A stretch of 15,680 bases of DNA from Alcaligenaceae bacterium (GTDB lineage: Bacteria; Pseudomonadota; Gammaproteobacteria; Burkholderiales; Burkholderiaceae_B): NCBI GenBank assembly GCA_947380655.1, contig CANCRX010000067.1, forward strand, positions 1 through 15,680, written 5' to 3'. The translations under genes were made by a program, and so were the position numbers. Below, in pieces: positions 7,455 through 14,888 of the stretch. The notes beneath the pieces are model-generated. The model searched no databases, had not been told where the DNA came from, and was given only the letters and a program-made list of their open reading frames with translations. Position 1 is the stretch's first letter. The number at the start of each line of letters is the position of its first letter.

Positions 7455-8460
7455 TCACTATCAGGCGTTGTTATGCACGCACTACGGTGACTGGCGCGAA
7501 CTTGAAGTCACGCAACTCGAACGCCTGTGCCTTAAGCCGGGAGAGGTCAGAATACGCGTGCGTCATGCTGGCGTTGGCTTTGCTGTCAGTCTGTTTGTTT
7601 CTGGGAAATATCAACGTAAACCGCCCTTGCCCTTTACGCCTGGAACCGAAGCAGCAGGAGAAATCTTGGAGCTTGGACCTGATGTGACGCATTTACGTGT
7701 TGGTCAGAGAGTGATGGCAGCTCTCGACTGGGGCGCCTTTGGCCAAGAGGTCGTGACGCAAGCTGATACCGTCTATGGATTACCAGACAACATTAATTTG
7801 GCAGATGCGGCAGCACTACCGATCACGTACGGTACGGTCTGGTCAAGTCTGGAGTGGGGGGCATCACTCAACTCTGGTGAAATTTTATTGGTGCATGGGG
7901 CCAGTGGTTCCCTTGGGATGGCTGCCGTGCAAATTGGACGCCTCATGGGTGCGACCGTCATTGCGACTGCAAGTACTGAGGCCAAGCGCGAGGCTGCGCT
8001 TAAAAATGGTGCGCATTACGCGTTAACAAGCGATGCGACGCATTTGGTGGAAGAAATAAAAAAGCTCTGCCCGCAGGGCGGTGTGGACGTTGTGTTTGAT
8101 CCGGTGGGTGGTGATTTGTTTGATGCCTCGGTGCGTTGTTGTGCGCCGCAGTCACGCATGCTGGTGATTGGCTATGCAGGAGGGCGGATTCCTGAAATAA
8201 AAACAAATTTATTGTTGGTCAAAAATATTTCTTTGATTGGCTTTAATTATGGCTTGTACATTGGCTGGGGACGAACAGACGCGCGTAAAAAATTTGCTCC
8301 TCTGGTGCGTGCCATGATTGACAAATTACTGACAGCCTTGAGCCGAGAAGAAATGCCCTTGCCTTTGACGCAACGTTTTGCCTTCAGTGATTGGGAAAAT
8401 GCGATTGATACGACCCTGTCACGCCGGGCAATTGGAAAAGTAATTCTGGACTTACCCTAA
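7447..8460 (+). CDS. Zinc-free MDR family oxidoreductase (NADPH:quinone reductase-like)
   Basis: A 337-residue cytoplasmic medium-chain dehydrogenase/reductase of the quinone oxidoreductase subgroup. The N-terminal GroES-like catalytic domain (about 1-125) lacks the zinc ligands of alcohol dehydrogenases and includes GKYQRKPPLPFTPGTEAAG. The Rossmann domain carries the dinucleotide motif GASGSLG at 151-157, followed by AVQIGRLMGATVIATAST. FDPVGGDLFDASVRCCAPQ and the later IPEIKTNLLLVKN segment are typical of the subgroup. Members reduce quinones, enones or acryloyl-CoA-type thioesters with NADPH. The next gene is a CoA-transferase, so an enoyl/acryloyl-CoA substrate is a reasonable inference. 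It starts with TTG inside the last codons of the Bug gene (8-bp overlap), so the two are translationally coupled. Its stop is directly followed by the next ATG. Confidence 0.9.
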   Translation: MINHYQALLCTHYGDWRELEVTQLERLCLKPGEVRIRVRHAGVGFAVSLFVSGKYQRKPPLPFTPGTEAAGEILELGPDVTHLRVGQRVMAALDWGAFGQEVVTQADTVYGLPDNINLADAAALPITYGTVWSSLEWGASLNSGEILLVHGASGSLGMAAVQIGRLMGATVIATASTEAKREAALKNGAHYALTSDATHLVEEIKKLCPQGGVDVVFDPVGGDLFDASVRCCAPQSRMLVIGYAGGRIPEIKTNLLLVKNISLIGFNYGLYIGWGRTDARKKFAPLVRAMIDKLLTALSREEMPLPLTQRFAFSDWENAIDTTLSRRAIGKVILDLP

Positions 8461-9588
8461 ATGAATAATGAAGCGATGTTGAGCGGGCTGACCATTCTTG
8501 ATATGAGTCAGGGGATTGCGGGGCCCTATTGCGGTTTGCTGCTTGGCCAGCAAGGTGCGCGTATCATAAAGATCGAGCCACCCACGGGTGACTGGAGTCG
8601 TCAGATGGGGCGCTCAACGAACGGACATACTGCGATTTCTATCGCCTATAACGCAGGTAAAGAAAGCGTTGTGCTTGATACGCGTACCCCCGCAGGACGC
8701 GAGGCTCTCATTGCACTGGCTCAACGCGCAGACGTCATTATTCAAAACTTCAGGCCGGGTGTGGCGGCTGGCATGGGTGTGGATTACGACGAGTTATCCA
8801 AAATTAATCCTAAACTCGTTTATGTTTCGATCACAGGTTATGGTGCGCAGGGTCCGATGGCTAAGTTGCCGGCACTTGATACGACAGTACAGGCTTTTTC
8901 GGGACTCATGCATACCAATCGCGATGCTGCAGGTCATCCCCGTAGGATAGGTTTTTTTCTGGTGGATCTTACGACCGGAATTTATGCTGCCCAAAATGCT
9001 GTCGCTGCACTATATCGAAGCGCCTTGACGGGAAAGGGCCGCCATGTCCATGTCTCGATGTTACAGACGGCGACTGCTCTGCAATCTTATGTCTTACTGG
9101 ATGATGCGATGTTTCCGGATGCTGAGTCTGCTGTCTTTAATGCGCCAACCGGCATCTATGAAACCGCAGATGGAAAAATCTATGTCAGTATGCTCAACGA
9201 CCCGATGTTCGGACGTTTATCCAATGCGCTAGGGTTTAACGATTGGATGCAAGATGAAACCTTGCAGCATAGTTCGGGGAGAATTAAGCGTGCTGCTGAG
9301 CTCAATGCCCGGGTCGCGCAAGCAATCAAACAAAATACTTCTGTGTATTGGAGTGAGCTTCTCACGCGCCATGATATTTTGTTCGGTGTATTGAATCACC
9401 CGCGCGAATTGCTTGGCCATCCTCAGGCGCAAAGTATTGGTCTATTTCAAGAGTTGATGCAGCCTGATGTGGCGAAGCTGCCTTGGCCGGTGATGCCTGG
9501 TCAGGAGCCGTCACAATTGCCGCCCGCCAACTCCCCTGCGCTGGGTGCGCATACAGAGCGTGTGCTCAAAGAGTTTGGGATACGGTAA
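8461..9588 (+). CDS. Class III CoA-transferase (CaiB/BaiF family)
   Basis: A 375-residue family III acyl-CoA transferase, which moves CoA from a donor thioester to a carboxylic acid in the cytoplasm. The N-terminus LSGLTILDMSQGIAGPYCG and LGQQGARIIKIEPPTGD are standard. Asp169 in GFFLVDLTTG sits where the catalytic aspartate of formyl-CoA transferase (also Asp169) is found. DVIIQNFRPGVAAGMGVDY and VYVSITGYGAQGP are further family marks. The length is slightly below the usual ~400. The ATG directly follows the stop of the oxidoreductase (TAAATG), so it belongs to the same transcript; an alternative start is Met6. The role is probably activation of an imported carboxylate to its CoA ester. Its stop codon abuts the stop of the convergent lipoprotein gene with no spacer. 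Confidence 0.93.
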   Translation: MNNEAMLSGLTILDMSQGIAGPYCGLLLGQQGARIIKIEPPTGDWSRQMGRSTNGHTAISIAYNAGKESVVLDTRTPAGREALIALAQRADVIIQNFRPGVAAGMGVDYDELSKINPKLVYVSITGYGAQGPMAKLPALDTTVQAFSGLMHTNRDAAGHPRRIGFFLVDLTTGIYAAQNAVAALYRSALTGKGRHVHVSMLQTATALQSYVLLDDAMFPDAESAVFNAPTGIYETADGKIYVSMLNDPMFGRLSNALGFNDWMQDETLQHSSGRIKRAAELNARVAQAIKQNTSVYWSELLTRHDILFGVLNHPRELLGHPQAQSIGLFQELMQPDVAKLPWPVMPGQEPSQLPPANSPALGAHTERVLKEFGIR

Positions 9589-11037
9589 TTATTTTTTCTC
9601 TGATACAGGCGTAATAATCCCCGCCTTGACACTCTGCAGAAGCCGTTGAAAATCTGGCGAGTCGATGATGATCTGACCTGCCGCACTACGCAGGCGGTCA
9701 ACCGCCTCCTCAGGTAAAACAAAAGAAGTGGGTTGCTGATTCAGATATTCGCGTTCGGTTTCATTTTTAAGCGCTGGAAATGAAACGTCGATGACGAATA
9801 TTTCGGCGCTTGGACCGCGCACGGCTTCGGCTACTTTCGGATCTTTGTTCGCTTTGAGTGCCGCTGAGTTACGGATCAGCGTCATATTGTCCCATTGTGC
9901 TGACATGTCTTTCAGTTGTTCGACCGCTTCAAATGAAAAGTGATCTATTGGCGTGCCAGCGGCTTTAAGCAGGACGTTCAGCATTGAGGGCGGACTTTCT
10001 GATTTGTCCCAATTTAATTTTGGCGTGGATAGCGAATTAACGATAAAGACAATGATTCTCTTTGCATGATCAAGTGGCGTAGGAACGCCCGTGCCTGCGA
10101 GGGCTTGAATCATATCGAGTGACTCGAGCACCCCACGCATACCGATATTGTCTGAAACACCACCATCAACGAAATGTAAGTAAGGCCTGTTTTTACTATC
10201 ACTGAAAGCCCTTTCGTTTTGCAAGGATCTTATCGCGCGAGCCGCTGGCCGTGTGGGATGCTCAATATCAGTGAATGGCAGCATCCATGCTGGAGTTTTA
10301 TTGTCGCAGGTGCCGCCATAGTTATTAAATGTTAAGGGTGAAAGCACGACAGGCACCGCTGAAGAGGCGGCAGCGGCGCGTGACAAGCTCACTGCATTGA
10401 TATCAGAGCAGATCTGATCAAAATAACGCTGGGTAAATTGAAACCGTGAGCCCGTCGAGATGTCCGTCGCAGAGGCCAGAATCATTGGGCCTTTATTGTG
10501 GTCAAGGTCTTTAAAGGTTGCGCCGTTAAAGAGAATGTCATCGTAAAGGGTCGCGGCCAACTCTGAACGTCCCCAGCCCTGCGACCACAAGTCACCCCAG
10601 TTGCGGGGACTAAAAAAACGAGCGATCAGTTCACCCTGAACATCACGTTTTAAAAACCGTTGTTCGTATTCCTTAAAAAGCTTGTCACCATACAGTCCAT
10701 AGGCAAGTGCGGTAAAACTGCCACCCGATACACCGCTAATAATATCGACCTCATCAATCAGCCGGACAGTATTACCCTCCGGACCCTTGATTTCGGTTTT
10801 AGCGAGAAATTCCAGTACCCCGTATGAAAATGCTGCCGCACGCATGCCGCCACCTGAGAAGGCAAGGATGACTAAATTTTCATTGTTGACGCCTCGGGGG
10901 GCTCGGTTTTCGAACCGGTAGCCCTTCGTGTCGTCAGCGTGAGCAATGGGGGGGTTGACTGGGCGGGTGGCACAGCCTGCAAGCAATAAAACAAGCAATG
11001 CGAGCACAAGTCGAGAAAGACGATTCCAAATCAACAT
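9589..11037 (-). CDS. Patatin-like phospholipase/esterase lipoprotein
   Basis: A lipoprotein with a patatin-type serine hydrolase domain (482 residues from ATG 11037; the upstream ATG at 11046 directly abuts its only ribosome site AGGG, so 11037 is preferred). The signal peptide ends in a lipobox LLAGC (Cys25 counted from 11046), so the protein is membrane-anchored and exported. Counting the same way, the oxyanion-hole glycine run AFSGGGMRAAAFSYG is at 62-76, the nucleophile elbow GVSGG has Ser107, and the catalytic Asp294 is in DGGVSDNIG, giving the complete Ser-Asp dyad. Patatins cleave acyl esters of phospholipids or neutral lipids. It lies 18-27 bp after the gamma-glutamyltranspeptidase-family gene on the same strand and is probably co-transcribed, though no functional link between the two is obvious. 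It is convergent with the CoA-transferase gene. Confidence 0.9.
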   Translation of the reverse strand: MLIWNRLSRLVLALLVLLLAGCATRPVNPPIAHADDTKGYRFENRAPRGVNNENLVILAFSGGGMRAAAFSYGVLEFLAKTEIKGPEGNTVRLIDEVDIISGVSGGSFTALAYGLYGDKLFKEYEQRFLKRDVQGELIARFFSPRNWGDLWSQGWGRSELAATLYDDILFNGATFKDLDHNKGPMILASATDISTGSRFQFTQRYFDQICSDINAVSLSRAAAASSAVPVVLSPLTFNNYGGTCDNKTPAWMLPFTDIEHPTRPAARAIRSLQNERAFSDSKNRPYLHFVDGGVSDNIGMRGVLESLDMIQALAGTGVPTPLDHAKRIIVFIVNSLSTPKLNWDKSESPPSMLNVLLKAAGTPIDHFSFEAVEQLKDMSAQWDNMTLIRNSAALKANKDPKVAEAVRGPSAEIFVIDVSFPALKNETEREYLNQQPTSFVLPEEAVDRLRSAAGQIIIDSPDFQRLLQSVKAGIITPVSEKK

Positions 11038-11046
11038 GTGCTGCAT

Positions 11047-11050
11047 CCCT
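11047..11050 (-). promoter_or_regulatory. Ribosome binding site AGGG selecting the lipoprotein start
   Basis: On the - strand AGGG is immediately followed by an ATG (11046), too close to serve it, and sits nine bases before the in-frame ATG at 11037. That favours the second ATG. Confidence 0.45.
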
Positions 11051-11064
11051 ATTCAAATCAAAAA

Positions 11065-12666
11065 TTAACGCGCAACCGCCTGGCCATCACGGCGGTGGTC
11101 AGAACCTGCAACATATGCATAAGGTGCCGCAGTGGTTTCCTGAGCTTCAAGACGGGCGATTAACTGCGCGCTGCCGAAATCCAGACTGTCTGGTGGCGTA
11201 ACGGTTGGCGTGTGACCCATCGCGATCAGACCGTTGACGATCTCTGTGCTGACCGCATTTTCCAGCATCAGTTCGCCGATGTCGTTGATGCGCCAGCGTG
11301 GCGCATCTGAGCACGCCTGAGGATTGTGCTGTTCAACCACGCGACGCAATACCATTTGCATGTGGCCTTGCGCTTGCATGTTGCCACCCATCACACCAAA
11401 CGCCATTTCTGCTTTGCCGTTGCGGGTCATGAATGCAGGGATGATGGTGTGCATGGGACGCTTGCCGCCACCGACCAGGTTTGGATGACCTGGTTTGAGT
11501 ACAAAGCCTGAACCGCGGTTTTGTAAGGCAATGCCTGACTTGGGGACCACTACGCCTGAGCCGAAACCTTTGAAGTTCGACTGAATGAATGAAATCATCC
11601 GGCCTTCCGAGTCGGCTGCGCACAAGTAGACCGTACCGCCTGAGGGCGGCTGACCGGGATCGTACTGACCAGCTTTTTTCAAGTCGATGAGCTTGGCACG
11701 TTCTTTGGCATAAGCAGGGCTGAGCAGTGCCGAGACGCTGACTTTCATGTGAGCCGGATCGGATACATGTTCGTACAAATCTGCAAAGGCGACACGCATG
11801 GCTTCGATCTCGAGGTGCATGCGCTCGGGTGAACCAGGCTTTGTTTCGTTGTAGGGCAGCTGGTCAATGATGTTCAGCGCGAGCAGTGCGGTCAAGCCCT
11901 GACCGTTTGGTGGGATCTCGTGTACGGTGTAGCCACGGAAATCTGTCGAGATCGGTTCGACCCAGTCTGCCTGGTGTGCAGCGAGGTCGGCTTCGGTCAT
12001 GGCTGCGCCATGCTCAGCGGCAAACGCTGCAATCATTTTGGCTAAGCGACCACGGTAGAACGACTCGCCATTTGTCAGGGCGATATCTTCAAGCGTATCG
12101 GCCTGGTCGGCGAATTTCCAGATCTCGCCTGCGGCAGGCGCGCGACCGTTTGGCATAAATGCTGAAAAGCCCGGGTAGTCTTTTAGCTCTTTCGCGGCCG
12201 CAGCCCACTGACGTGCAACGACAGGGCTGACGGGGAAGCCTTCGCGTGCGTGGCGGATCGCATCGGTGAACAAGTCAGCGAAAGGCAAGTTGCCGAATTT
12301 CTTTGATAGCGCAACCCACTGCGAAACCGCACCGGGCACCGTGACGGTTTCCCAGCCACGATCATCCATGACGGTTTTGCCTTTGAAGCGTTCGGGCGAC
12401 CACGCCGCAGGAGCGCGTCCGGAAGCATTGAGGCCGTGCAGTTTGCTGCCGTCCCAGATCAGGGAGAAACCATCGCCGCCAATACCATTCATGGTGGGCT
12501 CAACCACGGTCAGCGTAATCGCTGCGGCGATCGCTGCGTCAATCGCATTGCCGCCGCGTGCAAAGACCGCTGCGCCAGCCTGCGCCGCGAGCGGCTGAGA
12601 AGTCGAAACGATATTGCGGCCCAGAACGGGTTGACGACCTGAAGGGTAGGGGAGCTGCCAGTTCAT
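11065..12666 (-). CDS. Gamma-glutamyltranspeptidase-family Ntn hydrolase (cytoplasmic type)
   Basis: A 533-residue member of the gamma-glutamyltranspeptidase superfamily, made as a proenzyme that cuts itself to expose an N-terminal threonine. The family opening STSQPLAAQAGAAVFARGGNAIDAAIAAA and EPTMNGIGGDGF are clear. The putative nucleophile is Thr345 in PSGGTVYLCAADSEGRMIS, where periplasmic GGTs have TTH. GKRPMHTIIPAF and GVMGGNMQAQGHMQ form the later active-site region. There is no signal peptide, so it should be cytoplasmic, like YwrD-type proteins and the oxamate amidohydrolase HpxW; true glutathione hydrolases are exported. The substrate may therefore be an amide other than glutathione. 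An AGGA ribosome site lies ~10 nt before the ATG. Base composition appears richer in G+C than the flanking genes. It is followed by the patatin lipoprotein and diverges from the second Bug gene. Confidence 0.9.
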   Translation of the reverse strand: MNWQLPYPSGRQPVLGRNIVSTSQPLAAQAGAAVFARGGNAIDAAIAAAITLTVVEPTMNGIGGDGFSLIWDGSKLHGLNASGRAPAAWSPERFKGKTVMDDRGWETVTVPGAVSQWVALSKKFGNLPFADLFTDAIRHAREGFPVSPVVARQWAAAAKELKDYPGFSAFMPNGRAPAAGEIWKFADQADTLEDIALTNGESFYRGRLAKMIAAFAAEHGAAMTEADLAAHQADWVEPISTDFRGYTVHEIPPNGQGLTALLALNIIDQLPYNETKPGSPERMHLEIEAMRVAFADLYEHVSDPAHMKVSVSALLSPAYAKERAKLIDLKKAGQYDPGQPPSGGTVYLCAADSEGRMISFIQSNFKGFGSGVVVPKSGIALQNRGSGFVLKPGHPNLVGGGKRPMHTIIPAFMTRNGKAEMAFGVMGGNMQAQGHMQMVLRRVVEQHNPQACSDAPRWRINDIGELMLENAVSTEIVNGLIAMGHTPTVTPPDSLDFGSAQLIARLEAQETTAAPYAYVAGSDHRRDGQAVAR

Positions 12667-12742
12667 GAAATATGCTTTCCTGAAAAAGAATTTGAAGTTG
12701 AATTGTTCATATATTTAATGCCGCTATCATAGTCCGCAGCGA

Positions 12743-12758
12743 GCATCTGTGCATCTGT
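12743..12758. repeat. Tandem 8-bp direct repeat in divergent promoter region
   Basis: Two adjacent perfect copies of GCATCTGT occur in the 247-bp interval between the divergent hydrolase and Bug genes. They sit just upstream of a possible -10 element TATGAT for the - strand gene (12726-12731 read on the - strand). The rest of the interval is AT-rich without a gene. The repeat could be an activator site or chance. Confidence 0.3.
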
Positions 12759-12823
12759 TCCTCTGTTAGTGAGGAGAGTGAAAGTAGCCGCTATTTAGTC
12801 CGGATCGGGGTCAAATAAGCGTC

Positions 12824-12854
12824 TTGACATTAAATATTATTTGGCATTTATGAA
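12824..12854 (+). promoter_or_regulatory. Candidate sigma70 promoter for the Bug-TauD pair
   Basis: A perfect -35 box TTGACA at 12824-12829 is followed by an AT-rich spacer and a possible -10 TATGAA at 12849-12854 (19-bp spacing, longer than ideal; TTTATG at 17 bp is a poorer match). An inverted repeat ATTATT-(11 nt)-AATAAT at 12836-12858 overlaps the -10 and could be an operator. The implied leader is about 50 nt. Confidence 0.45.
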
Positions 12855-12913
12855 TAATCTGTTAAAAAGGTTGTCATACCAAAAGCCTGACTCGATCAGG
12901 ATGGAGACAAAAA

Positions 12914-13885
12914 ATGAAGAGACGGGGTTTTACGCTCGGAGCGTTGCTAGCCACGCTTGGTGTTAAGTCAACCGCATCTGCCGCAGAACTTGAGTGGCCT
13001 CGCAGTCGCGTGACAATCATTGTCCCTTTCCCCGCTGGGGCAGCTACTGATATAACCGGTCGCATTGTTGCTGCCAAGCTTTCCCAGATGTGGGGCCAAC
13101 CGGTTGTGATAGACAATCGAGGTGGAGGTAATGGAATCTCAGCCTCTGAGGCTGCGGCGCGCGCAAAGCCCGACGGACTGACGTTATTTTTGACCTCTGC
13201 CATGACGCAGGTGGTCAACCCTGCATTGTATGAAAAACTGCCATACGATCCGATCAAGGATTTTGAGCCGATCACGAGATTTGGCCGACTTCCTTTTGTT
13301 GTGCTGGTGCCTGCAAATTCACCGTTCAAGACGCTCGGCGAGCTAACCGCTTTATTAAAGAAGGAGCCTGGCAAACATAACTTTGGTGCTGGCTCTTTAC
13401 CAGCGCGCGTTGCCTCAGAACTTTATAAAAAATTGGCAGATGTTGATGTGGTGTCCATTGCATATAAAAGTAACCCGCAGGCATTTCCGGATTTATTTTC
13501 TGGCCTGCTCACTTTTATGATCATCGATGTGGTCAATGCCAAACTCCAAATCGATAGTGGAAAAATGCGTGGGTTGGCAGTAAGCCTTGGGCAAAGAGAG
13601 GAACAGTTGCCTAAAGTGCCCTCGGCACCCGAAGCGGGATTACCAGGCTTTGAATTAATCACCTGGACAGGGTTTTATGCCCCACGGGGTACGCCAGAGC
13701 CTCTCATTAATAAAATTAATCGCGACATTGTGATTGCTTGTCGAGACCCTGGCGTATTACAAAGCTTTTCTAGTCTGGGGGGGCCACCGAAAACCACAAC
13801 GCCTCAAGAGTTTAAGGAATTTACCTCCTCAGAAATGCAAAAGTGGGGAGAAATAATCCGTCAGTCGCAGATCAAACTTGATTAA
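12914..13885 (+). CDS. Bug family (TctC-like) periplasmic solute-binding protein, second copy
   Basis: A 323-residue tripartite-tricarboxylate-receptor/Bug family protein. GGAG at 12903-12906 is seven bases before the ATG. The signal peptide MKRRGFTLGALLATLGVKS has a Tat-like RRGF pair and probably ends at ASA near residue 23. The mature part shows WPRSRVTIIVPFPAGAATD, IDNRGGGNGISASEAAA, YDPIKDFEPITRFGRLPFVV and the C-terminal RQSQIKLD, close to the KQAGIKLD end of the other Bug protein in this window. It lacks cognate TctA/TctB genes. The TauD/TfdA dioxygenase gene starts 11 bp later with its ribosome site overlapping this stop codon, so the two are one transcript and the bound ligand may be the oxygenase substrate or a relative. 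The ligand identity is unknown. Confidence 0.92.
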   Translation: MKRRGFTLGALLATLGVKSTASAAELEWPRSRVTIIVPFPAGAATDITGRIVAAKLSQMWGQPVVIDNRGGGNGISASEAAARAKPDGLTLFLTSAMTQVVNPALYEKLPYDPIKDFEPITRFGRLPFVVLVPANSPFKTLGELTALLKKEPGKHNFGAGSLPARVASELYKKLADVDVVSIAYKSNPQAFPDLFSGLLTFMIIDVVNAKLQIDSGKMRGLAVSLGQREEQLPKVPSAPEAGLPGFELITWTGFYAPRGTPEPLINKINRDIVIACRDPGVLQSFSSLGGPPKTTTPQEFKEFTSSEMQKWGEIIRQSQIKLD

Positions 13886-13889
13886 GGAG
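13884..13889 (+). promoter_or_regulatory. Strong ribosome binding site AAGGAG overlapping the upstream stop codon
   Basis: AAGGAG shares two bases with the TAA stop of the Bug gene and is seven bases before the dioxygenase ATG, indicating coupled translation. Confidence 0.8.
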
Positions 13890-13896
13890 TGTTCTG

Positions 13897-14796
13897 ATGC
13901 AAGACACGCAAATCAGAGGTAATAACGGACCACGGTACCGCCATAAGCTTAGCGATAGCGCACCCTATGAAAATATTCGCGTTGAAAAACTTACGCCAAT
14001 TATTGGCGCAGAGATTTTTGATATCGATTTGACTCGGCCGCTTTCACAAGCGCAGCAGTTAGAAGTTCATCGTGCGCTTGCGGAAAATCAGGTGATTTTT
14101 TTTCGTAATCAAAATATCAGTAAAGAGCAGCATCTGGCATTCGGCAGTCTGTTTGGTGATTTCCATATTCACCCTGCCGCACCGCACGTAGAGGGGCTGC
14201 CGGCGTTGATGAAAATCCATGCCGATGAGAACTCTATCCGTGCAAACGGCGAGGCTTGGCATACGGATGTTAGCTGCGATCAAGAGCCGCCGATGGGAAG
14301 TATCTTGCATATCCATACCTGTCCTCCCCATGGCGGTGACACTTTATTTGCAAGTATGTACGCTGCTTACGAGGCGCTGTCTGACAGGATGAAAAATTAT
14401 TTGAATGGTATGACGGCGTACCATGATGGAGAGCCAGTCTACAGAGGCACGTACAAAAACCTGGGTGTCATTGATAAGCCAGAATATCCGCATGCGGAAC
14501 ATCCCGTGGTGCGAACACATCCTGTCACTGGGCGCCAAGCTTTGTATGTGAACAGAGGATTTACCAGCCACCTCATTGGGGTGCCCAAAGACGAAAGCAC
14601 GGCTGTTTTAAAGTATCTGTTTGAACATATGGAAAATCCGTTGTTTCAATGCCGCTTTCGCTGGCAGCAGCATTCGATTGCTTTCTGGGACAACAGATGC
14701 GTGCAGCATAGGGCGATGTGGGATTACTGGCCCAATACCAGAAGCGGTCATCGGGTGACTGTCGCAGGTGACAAACCTTTTTATCGGCCGATCTGA
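13897..14796 (+). CDS. TauD/TfdA-family Fe(II)/2-oxoglutarate dioxygenase
   Basis: A 299-residue cytoplasmic dioxygenase of the TauD/TfdA family, whose members (taurine, 2,4-D, alkylsulfate, carnitine-type enzymes) hydroxylate small acids using 2-oxoglutarate. Fe(II) ligands are His122 and Asp124 in EAWHTDVSCD and His271 in NRCVQHRAMWDYWP. Arg286, fifteen residues after the distal His as in TauD, should bind the 2-oxoglutarate carboxylate. Other marks are ENQVIFFRNQNIS, PPHGGDTLFASMYAAYE and ALYVNRGFTSHLIG. It opens with about 25 residues of hydrophilic extension before VEKLTPIIGAEI. Its position directly after a Bug binding protein suggests import and oxidation of the same compound. The exact substrate cannot be told; TauD and TfdA themselves are only family names here. 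Confidence 0.92.
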   Translation: MQDTQIRGNNGPRYRHKLSDSAPYENIRVEKLTPIIGAEIFDIDLTRPLSQAQQLEVHRALAENQVIFFRNQNISKEQHLAFGSLFGDFHIHPAAPHVEGLPALMKIHADENSIRANGEAWHTDVSCDQEPPMGSILHIHTCPPHGGDTLFASMYAAYEALSDRMKNYLNGMTAYHDGEPVYRGTYKNLGVIDKPEYPHAEHPVVRTHPVTGRQALYVNRGFTSHLIGVPKDESTAVLKYLFEHMENPLFQCRFRWQQHSIAFWDNRCVQHRAMWDYWPNTRSGHRVTVAGDKPFYRPI

Positions 14797-14813
14797 ATTC
14801 AAAGACGCCCATG

Positions 14814-14847
14814 AAAAACGGGTGTGGCTCATAAGAACCACACCCGT
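14814..14847 (-). terminator. Intrinsic terminator of the aminotransferase gene
   Basis: A perfect 10-bp stem (14818-14827 with 14838-14847) has a ten-base loop that can pair further. On the - strand it is followed by a run of T (A run at 14814-14818 on the + strand). It lies about 40 nt after the aminotransferase stop. The + strand side has no T run, so it would stop TauD transcripts only weakly. Confidence 0.8.
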
Positions 14848-14888
14848 CCAGAGCATGTAATCAAACTAAAGTAAAACTAACTCCCGTA

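Noticed and set aside
12874..13374. A 166-residue - strand frame opposite the second Bug gene
   Set aside because: It is fully antisense to a well-supported gene, with no ribosome site or recognisable domain.
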